From assembly GCA_016280395.1 (NCBI GenBank), contig JAEEGQ010000022.1:62001-126000 (forward strand): 64,000 bases of DNA. The letters are read 5' to 3'. The position numbers were made by a program, and so were the translations under genes. Below, in pieces: positions 42,362-50,937 of this stretch (positions are counted from its first letter, which is position 1; the number at the start of each line of letters is the position of its first letter). The stretch comes from Lachnospiraceae bacterium (GTDB lineage: Bacteria > Bacillota > Clostridia > Lachnospirales > Lachnospiraceae). Below the pieces are notes generated by a model. That model saw only the letters and a program-made list of their open reading frames with translations, ran no database searches and was not told the origin of the DNA.

Positions 42362-44824
42362 ATGAAACTTAAACTGACAAAACAGGCAAAGCAGGCGATA
42401 GGGTTTGCTGAGTCGCTTGCAAAGGAGATGCACCATACCTATGTCGGAACGGAGCATCTTCTCGGCGGGCTTGTGCTTGCGGAAGGCTTTGCGGGGAGAG
42501 TGCTCGAACAGAACGGTGTGGGGATCGAAAGGCTCAAGAGCATGATTGCCGAACTTATCTCCGAGGGTGTGAGCAAGGCTGCCGTTAAAGATGTTGAACA
42601 CACTCCGAGACTCGACAAGGTGATCGAGGGGAGCGAACGTGAGGCCGAACGCTTCGGAAATACAGGTATCGGGACAGAGCATCTGCTTCTTTCGATGTTC
42701 CATGAACCCGACTGTGTGGCGGTAAGGCTGCTCAACACAATGAATATCGCCATACCGAAGATATACACGGAAGTCCTTACTTCCATGGGCATAGATGCGG
42801 AGGATATCCGCGACGAGGTGGGAGCACTCCGCGGCGGGGCATCGCCCACACCCGCCCTTGACAAATATACAAAGGATCTTACCGGAATGGCCGAGGACGG
42901 GCTTCTGGACCCTGTCATCGGCAAGGAAGACAAGATAAAGCGCATGATGCAGGTGCTCTGCAGACGTACCAAGAACAACCCGTGCCTTGTGGGTGAACCG
43001 GGAGTCGGAAAGACCGCGATAGTTGAATCCTTAGCACAGCGCATAGTTCTCGGGGATGTACCGGAGATCCTTCTTGACAAGCGCATATTAAGCCTTGAAA
43101 TGTCCGGAATGGTTGCCGGGACAAAGTACCGCGGCGAATTCGAGGAGCGTATCAAGCAGCTTATCGAAGAGGCAGAGAACGACGGCAGCGTGATCCTTTT
43201 CATAGATGAGCTCCATACCATAATCGGAGCCGGAAACGCAGAGGGAGCCCTTGATGCGTCAAATATCATGAAACCGGCGCTCGCAAGGGGCAGTCTTCAG
43301 GTTATAGGTGCAACGACACTTGAAGAGTACAGGAAGCATATCGAAAAGGATCCTGCGTTAGAGCGCAGGTTCCAGCCGATAACGGTTGAAGAGCCCGATG
43401 AAGAACAGACTATAGAGATCCTTAAAGGTATCAGGGGTGTATATGAAAAGCACCACGGGATAACCATTACGGATAGCGCCATAGAGGCTGCGGCAAAGCT
43501 TTCGGGCAGATATATCAACGACAGGTTCCTGCCCGACAAGGCCATAGACCTGATAGACGAAGCATCGGCAGCGGTCAAGCTGAACAACTTCACCGTTCCG
43601 AAGGATATACGTGCGCTTGCCGACGAAGACCTGCTCCTTAACAGGGATATAGATGAGGCTCTTTCCGCCGGAGATATGGATAAGGCTTCAAAGCTGAGCA
43701 GGAAGCTGCGCAGAAACGAAAAGAAGCTCGAAGATTTAAAAGAAGCCCGTAAAAATGATGTGTCCGGGCAGAAGAGCAGCATAACCGACAGCGATATCGC
43801 CGATGTTGTGGCGAGGATCACCGGGGTGCCGGTAACAAAGCTTACAAGGACGGAAGCGGAAAAGCTCATGAACCTTGAAAGTGAGCTCCATAAGCGCGTT
43901 ATAGGGCAGGATGAGGCCGTGACCGCGGTATCAAAAGCCATAAGACGGGGCAGGGCGGGGTTAAAAGACCCTAAACGTCCTGTGGGCTCTTTCCTGTTCC
44001 TCGGACCTACGGGAGTAGGCAAGACCGAGCTTTCAAAGGCTCTTGCGGAGGCCCTGTTTGGCGACGAGAATTCCGTTATCCGCGTGGATATGTCGGAATA
44101 TATGGAAAAGCACAGCGTATCGAAGCTTATCGGTTCGCCGCCCGGATATGTTGGATATGACGAAGGCGGGCAGCTTTCCGAAAAGATCCGCAGGAAGCCT
44201 TACAGCGTACTGCTCTTTGATGAGGTGGAGAAGGCGCATCCGGATGTGTTCAACATCCTCCTGCAGGTGCTTGATGACGGACATATAACAGATGCCCAGG
44301 GACGCAAGGTAAGCTTCAAGAATTCCATCATCATAATGACGTCAAATGCCGGTGCCCAGTCCATAATCGAGCCCAAGAAGCTCGGCTTTGGCGCCGCAGA
44401 TGACGAAAAGGCCGATTACAAGCGCATGAAAGACGGCGTCATGGAAGAAGTAAGGCGTATATTCAAGCCCGAATTCATAAACAGGATCGACGAGATAATC
44501 GTATTCAGGCAGCTTTCAAAGGAGAACCTCTCGGATATCGTAAGGCTCCTTCTGAACGAATTAAAGAAGCGCTGCGCATCACAGATGCAGATAAAACTGA
44601 ATTATGACGACAAGGCGGTGGCGCTGCTCCTTGAGCAGGGTTCGGATGTAAAGTACGGCGCAAGACCCTTAAGACGAGCCATCCAGACAAAGGTAGAGGA
44701 CGAGATTGCGGAGAGGATCCTGAACGGCACCGCGCCTTCGGGCTGCACGATATCTCTTTCTGCTGCCGAAAAAGAGCTTGTTTTCAGGGTACGCAGGCCG
44801 TCTCAAAAAAAGATGGAAAAGTAG
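42362..44824 (+). CDS. clpC: ClpC-type AAA+ ATPase
   Basis: Two Clp-N repeats, Walker A GEPGVGKTAIVESLA and GPTGVGKTELSKALAEALFG, full-length 820 aa. Confidence 0.95.
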   Translation: MKLKLTKQAKQAIGFAESLAKEMHHTYVGTEHLLGGLVLAEGFAGRVLEQNGVGIERLKSMIAELISEGVSKAAVKDVEHTPRLDKVIEGSEREAERFGNTGIGTEHLLLSMFHEPDCVAVRLLNTMNIAIPKIYTEVLTSMGIDAEDIRDEVGALRGGASPTPALDKYTKDLTGMAEDGLLDPVIGKEDKIKRMMQVLCRRTKNNPCLVGEPGVGKTAIVESLAQRIVLGDVPEILLDKRILSLEMSGMVAGTKYRGEFEERIKQLIEEAENDGSVILFIDELHTIIGAGNAEGALDASNIMKPALARGSLQVIGATTLEEYRKHIEKDPALERRFQPITVEEPDEEQTIEILKGIRGVYEKHHGITITDSAIEAAAKLSGRYINDRFLPDKAIDLIDEASAAVKLNNFTVPKDIRALADEDLLLNRDIDEALSAGDMDKASKLSRKLRRNEKKLEDLKEARKNDVSGQKSSITDSDIADVVARITGVPVTKLTRTEAEKLMNLESELHKRVIGQDEAVTAVSKAIRRGRAGLKDPKRPVGSFLFLGPTGVGKTELSKALAEALFGDENSVIRVDMSEYMEKHSVSKLIGSPPGYVGYDEGGQLSEKIRRKPYSVLLFDEVEKAHPDVFNILLQVLDDGHITDAQGRKVSFKNSIIIMTSNAGAQSIIEPKKLGFGAADDEKADYKRMKDGVMEEVRRIFKPEFINRIDEIIVFRQLSKENLSDIVRLLLNELKKRCASQMQIKLNYDDKAVALLLEQGSDVKYGARPLRRAIQTKVEDEIAERILNGTAPSGCTISLSAAEKELVFRVRRPSQKKMEK

Positions 44825-44920
44825 AAGCTTTTATGGTACAATTCAATCGGAGGCGTATGTTCCGATACGCCCCGAACACAACTAACTGCCTCGCAGAGAA
44901 TGCCGGCTGAAAGGAATATC

Positions 44921-45328
44921 ATGGAAGACAACATTATTCGTGTTGATGAAGACGGAACGTTAAGCTTCGGCGATTATACACTTCCGGAGAAAAAGAAAGT
45001 TTCCGACTACGAAGTTGACGGCGACTATTACAAGATCAAGACATTCTATGAGATGACAAAGCTTGAAAAGAATGAGGGTTTTATTTATGAATCGGTGCCC
45101 GGCACCAATGTTTCGAAATTCAGTGCCGACATGAACGGAATGTCATTTACCGTATCGGGCACGGAAACGGCGCAGCTTACACTCGGTCTTACAGAGAACG
45201 AGGAATATGAAGTGCTTATAGATGATGTAAACGTCGGAAGGATGACGACAAATATCAGCGGAAAGCTCAGTGTCAGCGTTGAGCTTGAAAAGGACAGACC
45301 TGTGGAGGTTAAGATAATAAGACGCTGA
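44921..45328 (+). CDS. Conserved protein of unknown function
   Basis: ATG at 44921 behind AAGGA; open frame between clpC and radA. Confidence 0.65.
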   Translation: MEDNIIRVDEDGTLSFGDYTLPEKKKVSDYEVDGDYYKIKTFYEMTKLEKNEGFIYESVPGTNVSKFSADMNGMSFTVSGTETAQLTLGLTENEEYEVLIDDVNVGRMTTNISGKLSVSVELEKDRPVEVKIIRR

Positions 45329-45347
45329 TGGATCTTGGGGAGATTCA

Positions 45348-46703
45348 ATGAAGGGGAAGACAGTATTTTTCTGCACCGAGTGCGGTAATGAGACCGCCAA
45401 GTGGCAGGGCAGATGTCCTGCGTGCGGGGCATGGAATACTTTATCTGAGGAGCCGGCAGCGGGAAAGAGCACCGGTTCAAAGTCGAGTCACAATGTCACA
45501 CCTGTAGCTTTATCGCAGGTTTCCTTCACATCCGAAGAACGAATCTTAACGGGAATCCACGAATTTGACCGCGTCCTTGGCGGGGGAATAGTCGTGGGTT
45601 CTCTGGTTTTGGTCGGAGGAGATCCGGGAATAGGCAAATCGACGCTGCTCCTGCAGGTTTGCAGGGAGCTTTCGGATAAAAAGAGTATTCTTTATGTTTC
45701 CGGCGAGGAGTCCGCAAGACAGATAAAGATGCGGGCCGACAGGCTCGGGAATTTTTCCGACGGAGTAAAGCTCCTTTCGGAAACAAGCCTTGATGCGGTG
45801 GAAGATGCGCTAAGGCAGTTTACACCGGACATCATGATAATCGATTCCATACAGACCATGAGCAGGGACGACATCTCGTCCGCTCCGGGAAGCGTGAGCC
45901 AGGTCAGGGAAAGCACCAACACACTGCTCCATATTGCAAAAGACAGGAACATCACGGTGTTTATCGTGGGCCATGTCACTAAGGACGGACAGGTGGCGGG
46001 ACCGAGGATGCTCGAGCATATGGTCGATACGGTCCTTTATTTTGAGGGAGAACAATCCGCAAATTACAGGATCCTTCGTGCCGTCAAGAACAGGTTCGGC
46101 TCAACCGATGAGATCGGTGTGTTTGAGATGAAAACGGACGGGCTGAGGGAAGTTGCCAACCCGTCGGAATATATGCTGCAGGGAAGACCGCTCGGAGAGC
46201 CGGGGTCTGTTGTTGCGCCTGCGGTCGAGGGCAGCAGGGCGATCCTTGTGGAGATACAGGCGCTTGTCTGCAAGTCCAGCTTCCAGATACCGCGAAGGAC
46301 CGCTGCGGGAGCGGATTACAACAGGATGAACCTGCTTATGGCAGTGCTTGAAAAGAGGCTGGGAACGGAGCTTGCCTGGTGCGACGCCTATCTGAACGTG
46401 GCAGGCGGCATGAGGGTTACGGAGCCGGCGCTCGATCTTTGCATCGTCACGGCGATCCTCTCAAGCTTCAGGAACAAAGCATTGAACGAGAAGACGGTGT
46501 GCTTCGGCGAGGTGGGCCTTACAGGTGAGATAAGAGGCGTGAATTATGCCGCGCAGCGCATCCGCGAAGCGGAAAAGCTTGGGTTTGAAAGGTGTATAAT
46601 GCCTGCAGTCCAGGTAAAGGAGCTTGCAAAAGAGCATCCCAATATAGAGCTTATAGGAGTAAGCAGCGTTAAAGACCTTAACGCGATAATATCAAAGTCA
46701 TGA
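45348..46703 (+). CDS. radA: DNA repair protein RadA
   Basis: CTECGNETAKWQGRCPACGAWNTL zinc finger, GGDPGIGKSTLLLQ, KNRFGSTDEIGVFEM. Confidence 0.97.
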   Translation: MKGKTVFFCTECGNETAKWQGRCPACGAWNTLSEEPAAGKSTGSKSSHNVTPVALSQVSFTSEERILTGIHEFDRVLGGGIVVGSLVLVGGDPGIGKSTLLLQVCRELSDKKSILYVSGEESARQIKMRADRLGNFSDGVKLLSETSLDAVEDALRQFTPDIMIIDSIQTMSRDDISSAPGSVSQVRESTNTLLHIAKDRNITVFIVGHVTKDGQVAGPRMLEHMVDTVLYFEGEQSANYRILRAVKNRFGSTDEIGVFEMKTDGLREVANPSEYMLQGRPLGEPGSVVAPAVEGSRAILVEIQALVCKSSFQIPRRTAAGADYNRMNLLMAVLEKRLGTELAWCDAYLNVAGGMRVTEPALDLCIVTAILSSFRNKALNEKTVCFGEVGLTGEIRGVNYAAQRIREAEKLGFERCIMPAVQVKELAKEHPNIELIGVSSVKDLNAIISKS

Positions 46704-48472
46704 ATATAACCGAAGAACAGGAAATCAAAATAACCAGGATATTAAAGATCGCTTCAGTGGTGCTTGCCGCCGTGCTGGTACTGATCCTTTGCGGAACCTT
46801 TGTCCTGCTCGTAAAGGTAAAGGGTAATTTCAGCTATGTGTATAATTACATGGTAAAGACCGAGGGCGGGAAAAGTGTCGAAAAGAACCCGAACGGAGCG
46901 GCTTATGCCGATTCTCCGGCGCCTTTTTCGCTGCCGGGGACCGCACCGTTTGCGTTCCTAAAGAGGACAGAGATACTTGAAAACGGCGCAAAGACCGATG
47001 TTTTCAACAGGGCCGAAAGGATCGTCTTTACCGAGGATTATCTTAAGGATTTTACCGCTTTTAACGGGATCATAACCTTCAGGGGCAATTATTCAAGATC
47101 AAAGAGTTCCTACGGAACGGTCTCGCTTAAATCCAACACTATTTCAAAGGACTACTGGACTTATAAGACCGGAAAAGTGTTAAAGAGCGACGGTGTGAAC
47201 TTCTGGTCCGGCAACGGCTGGACGGGACAGCCCCTCGCAGTGCAGTGGGATCAGGGCACAAAGGCAGTCATGAACCTTTATCCCGAAGCTAAAGCAAAGA
47301 GCGGTCTTGTTGAAGTCATTTATCCCGGAATGGACGGAATGATCCATTTTCTTGATATGGAAACGGGAAAAGAGACAAGGGATGCAATAAATGTCGGAAT
47401 GACCTTTAAGGGAACATGCTCACTGCATCCGTATTATCCGCTGCTTGTGTGCGGTTCCGGAGATTCCGCACCCGGTCTTTTCGGTGAGCAGGTAAGCGCC
47501 AGGGTATTCATCTACAGTCTTCTCGACGGAAAGAAGCTGTACGAGTTCGGTGCAAATGACAACTTTGCGCCGCGCATATGGCATGCGTATGACAGTTCCG
47601 CCATTTTCTCGGCAGAGACCGATACCCTGATAGCACCGGGCGAGAACGGTGTCATTTACACGATAAAGCTCAATTCGGTCTATGACCCGGCAAACGGCAT
47701 CTTGAGCGTGGATCCGGAGCAGCCGGTTGAATATACCTACTATTCAGAGGCATCGGAAAAACGCATTTATCAGGGCGAAGGCGGGTACGGCTCTGAGGCG
47801 AGCGCCGTGGTATGGGAGAATTACCTGTTCCTTGGCGATAACGGCGGTATATTCTACTGTCTTGACCTTAACACACTCACGCCTGTCTGGGTGCAGGATC
47901 TGTATGAGGACATCAACTCAAGTCCTGTTTTTGAAGTTACGGAAACAGGCGAGAAGTACATATATGTCGGCACGACTCTCAAATACCACACAGACGGACA
48001 TCATCTCGGTGAGGCCTGCATCTACAAGATCAACGCCATGACGGGTGACATCGTCTGGAAGAAGCCTTACGAAGTGCATACCGTGCTCGGTCTTGCCGGG
48101 GGCATTCTTTCTACCGGCACGAGCGGCGAGGGTAAATATTCGGATTATATTTATTATGCGGTATCAAAGGTGCCTTCGGTGGATACGGCTTATATCGTTG
48201 CGATAAGCAAGAAGACCGGCGAGGAATACTGGCGTACGGAGCTCAAATGCGATGCATGGAGCTCGGGAGCGCTTCTGTATGATACGGACGGTTCGGCAAA
48301 GTACGTACAGTGCTGCGGCAACGGCGATATCCTGCTTATGGATGCGAAGACCGGAAAGATACTCGCGTCAAAGAATTTCGGGTCAAATATCGAAGCCACT
48401 CCGGTGGTCTTTGACAACCGTCTTGCGGTAGGACTACGAAGCGAATATATACTCGGTATCAAGTTTGAATGA
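46700..48472 (+). CDS. Membrane-anchored PQQ-like beta-propeller protein
   Basis: One N-terminal TM; blade motifs such as GDIVWKKPYEVHTVL, KTGEEYWRTELKCDAWSSG, DAKTGKILASKNFGSNIEATPVVFDNRL. Confidence 0.85.
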   Translation: MNITEEQEIKITRILKIASVVLAAVLVLILCGTFVLLVKVKGNFSYVYNYMVKTEGGKSVEKNPNGAAYADSPAPFSLPGTAPFAFLKRTEILENGAKTDVFNRAERIVFTEDYLKDFTAFNGIITFRGNYSRSKSSYGTVSLKSNTISKDYWTYKTGKVLKSDGVNFWSGNGWTGQPLAVQWDQGTKAVMNLYPEAKAKSGLVEVIYPGMDGMIHFLDMETGKETRDAINVGMTFKGTCSLHPYYPLLVCGSGDSAPGLFGEQVSARVFIYSLLDGKKLYEFGANDNFAPRIWHAYDSSAIFSAETDTLIAPGENGVIYTIKLNSVYDPANGILSVDPEQPVEYTYYSEASEKRIYQGEGGYGSEASAVVWENYLFLGDNGGIFYCLDLNTLTPVWVQDLYEDINSSPVFEVTETGEKYIYVGTTLKYHTDGHHLGEACIYKINAMTGDIVWKKPYEVHTVLGLAGGILSTGTSGEGKYSDYIYYAVSKVPSVDTAYIVAISKKTGEEYWRTELKCDAWSSGALLYDTDGSAKYVQCCGNGDILLMDAKTGKILASKNFGSNIEATPVVFDNRLAVGLRSEYILGIKFE

Positions 48473-48485
48473 GGCGTGAAAGATA

Positions 48486-49325
48486 ATGATAGATAACAGA
48501 CGAAAATGGATAACGATAGCCGTCTTTGCCGGGATACTATTGGTGTTGACAATGTTTGGCGCTTTTGCTGTGCCCAAACAGTCCGCCTTTGTGTATGAGC
48601 AGCCGGAACAGCTTGCAAAAGCCGGGATCGGCGGTGTAAAGACAAAGATGCCAAAGGCTTCGGCGCAGATATTCTTAAAGAGCTATTTTGGCGTAAACTT
48701 CACGAAATACACAGAATTCAAGGACTTCAGGACAGCGCTTGCAGCCCTGCGTAACCGCAGGGTATCCGCAATATGGGTTTCCGATGTTACGGCCGAGTAT
48801 CTTTGCAGGGAAGGCGGTTACAGGGCACTGTCTGCTCCGGAGACACCGGGAAAGGGCGAGAACAGGCTTGAGTTCGGGTTTGCCTTCAGGAGCTGTGATG
48901 TTGCCCTTAAGGACAAAACGAACGAGATGCTCGAAAAGTTCAGGAACAACGGCATAACCCAAAGACTTTACGAATATTTTGTCAACGGGGCAAAGAATGA
49001 CAGTCTGTGCGGGCTTTCCGGCAAGGGAAGGAAGCTCCGGTTCGGCATTACCGGAACCGTTGAACCTCTTGAAATTATCGATGAAAAGGGCAATTTCTCC
49101 GGAATGGCGGTAGAGCTTGCAAAGTATCTTGCAGCTTATGTCGACATGAAGGTGGAGTTTGTAAGGGTTGACAACGATACAGCCTTTTCAATGCTCATGG
49201 CCGGAAAGATCGATGTTCTGGCCTGCTACGGAACCAGCGAGAACCATTCGGCAGAGGTGCCGGAATACATTATGTCCGACGGTTACTGCGGAATGAAGGA
49301 ATACCGTCTTCTTGTAAATAAATAA
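48486..49325 (+). CDS. Solute-binding-protein-3-like protein with apparently permuted lobes
   Basis: Segment 1 resembles SBP lobe II plus C-terminus (FRTALAALRNRRVSAIWVSD...NEMLEKFRNNGITQRLYEYF); segment 2 resembles the SBP N-terminal lobe (KLRFGITGTVEPLEIIDEKGNFSGMAVELAKYLA). Confidence 0.7.
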   Translation: MIDNRRKWITIAVFAGILLVLTMFGAFAVPKQSAFVYEQPEQLAKAGIGGVKTKMPKASAQIFLKSYFGVNFTKYTEFKDFRTALAALRNRRVSAIWVSDVTAEYLCREGGYRALSAPETPGKGENRLEFGFAFRSCDVALKDKTNEMLEKFRNNGITQRLYEYFVNGAKNDSLCGLSGKGRKLRFGITGTVEPLEIIDEKGNFSGMAVELAKYLAAYVDMKVEFVRVDNDTAFSMLMAGKIDVLACYGTSENHSAEVPEYIMSDGYCGMKEYRLLVNK

Positions 49326-49359
49326 ATGCCGGCAGACAGCCGGGGGAATCAGGGTGATC

Positions 49360-50013
49360 ATGTCTAATCTGTTTAATGCGATCAAAAGCAATCTTATTGC
49401 CGGAGGGGCTTACAGCCTTATCATCAAGGCGATCATATCGACGCTTGTACTTACTGTCCTCGCACTTATCATAGCAGCCGCTGTAGGAGCTGTCTTAAGC
49501 TATTTTATGTGTTATGAGGTCAAATATGTTTCCGCTGTTGCGGTATCCTTAAGCTTCCTGTTCAGGAGCACACCGGTGCTGCTGCTTATGCTGTTCTTAA
49601 ATTTCGGACCTTTCGGTTCGACGCATATGCCGGCTCTTCTTACGGCGGCATTTGCCATAGGTCTTTATGGCGGCGGGCATATCTCCGAGGTAGTAATGAA
49701 GGCTGTCAGGGAACATGAGGATTTTGCGGACAAAGAGATCCGCAGACGCTTAAGGAAGGCATTTTTTACGGCTGCGTTCCCGGAGGGCTGCATCCGTTCA
49801 AAATTCCAGCTGAAAAGGCTTGTCATCCAGCTGTTCCAGTGGACGACCGTCGCAGGTTACATAGGTGTTAACGAGCTCACCCAGGTTATGCAGGACATCG
49901 GAAACCGCACCATGTATCCTTTCTTCTCGATAGGCTTCTCGATCCTGGTTTACCTTTGCATGACGGTTGTGCTCGAGATAGTTTATAATCTTGTGGAAAA
50001 GAAGATCAAATAA
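49360..50013 (+). CDS. Polar amino-acid-type ABC permease (HisM/GlnP family), no adjacent ATPase
   Basis: Five TM segments; [21 protein letters not shown]; degenerate EAA-loop region. Confidence 0.78.
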   Translation: MSNLFNAIKSNLIAGGAYSLIIKAIISTLVLTVLALIIAAAVGAVLSYFMCYEVKYVSAVAVSLSFLFRSTPVLLLMLFLNFGPFGSTHMPALLTAAFAIGLYGGGHISEVVMKAVREHEDFADKEIRRRLRKAFFTAAFPEGCIRSKFQLKRLVIQLFQWTTVAGYIGVNELTQVMQDIGNRTMYPFFSIGFSILVYLCMTVVLEIVYNLVEKKIK

Positions 50014-50071
50014 CATAAAAAATCAAGATGCCGGGACGGGAGAGGCGGACCGGCAGGAAAGGGTTTACGGT

Positions 50072-50842
50072 ATGGAGAGAAAAAATGTACAGTATCACAT
50101 CCAGTGCGCAGAGGGAGAGGTAGGAAAGTACGTCATCATCCCAGGTGATCCCGGCCGCTGTGAGAAGATCGCAAAGTATTTTGACAACCCTGTGCTTGTG
50201 GCACAGAACCGCGAATATACCACGTATACGGGCACACTTCTCGGGGAGAAGGTAAGCGTATGTTCTACCGGTATCGGCGGTCCTTCGGCTTCTATCGCCG
50301 TTGAGGAGCTTACGGCTCTCGGAGCGGACACCTTTGTGCGCGTCGGGACCTGCGGCGGTATAAACATGAAGGTGCTTGCGGACGACTGTGTTATCGCAAG
50401 CGGTGCGGTAAGAATGGAAGGAACAAGCCGCGAATATGCGCCGATAGAATTTCCTGCTGTTGCGGATTATGAGGTCCTGACAGCACTTGTTGAAGGCGCA
50501 AAGAGGCTTGGCTTAAGGTGGCACGCAGGTGTCGTACAGTGCAAGGATTCGTTCTACGGACAGCATTCGCCTTCACGCATGCCTGTTTCCTATGAGCTCC
50601 TTAACAAATGGGAAGCATGGAAGCGCCTCGGCGTGCTCGGCAGCGAGATGGAATCTGCAGCGGTATTTACCGTGGCTGCAGCTCTCGGAGTCCGCGCAGG
50701 TTCCGTATTCCATGTTGTATGGAACCAGGAGCGCAAGGCAGCGGGCTTCCATGAACCGGATGCATTTGATACCGAGAAGGCAATAAGGATCGGTATTGAA
50801 GCCGTAAAGATACTTATCGAAAGAGACAGGGTGGCTAAATAA
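50072..50842 (+). CDS. udp: Uridine phosphorylase-type nucleoside phosphorylase
   Basis: [57 protein letters not shown]. Confidence 0.92.
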   Translation: MERKNVQYHIQCAEGEVGKYVIIPGDPGRCEKIAKYFDNPVLVAQNREYTTYTGTLLGEKVSVCSTGIGGPSASIAVEELTALGADTFVRVGTCGGINMKVLADDCVIASGAVRMEGTSREYAPIEFPAVADYEVLTALVEGAKRLGLRWHAGVVQCKDSFYGQHSPSRMPVSYELLNKWEAWKRLGVLGSEMESAAVFTVAAALGVRAGSVFHVVWNQERKAAGFHEPDAFDTEKAIRIGIEAVKILIERDRVAK

Positions 50843-50844
50843 GA

Positions 50845-50889
50845 TAATACATGACAGCGGGTGTTTCGTCCGTTGTCATATGTATTATA
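50845..50889. promoter_or_regulatory. Long imperfect hairpin upstream of the pullulanase gene
   Basis: ATAATACATGACAGCGG (50845-50861) pairs with CCGTTGTCATATGTATTAT (50871-50889) with a 2-nt bulge; no T tract. Confidence 0.6.
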
Positions 50890-50937
50890 GAGGAGAAACG
50901 CGGATGATCCGCAAACAATGAATAAAGAGGAGAAGAG

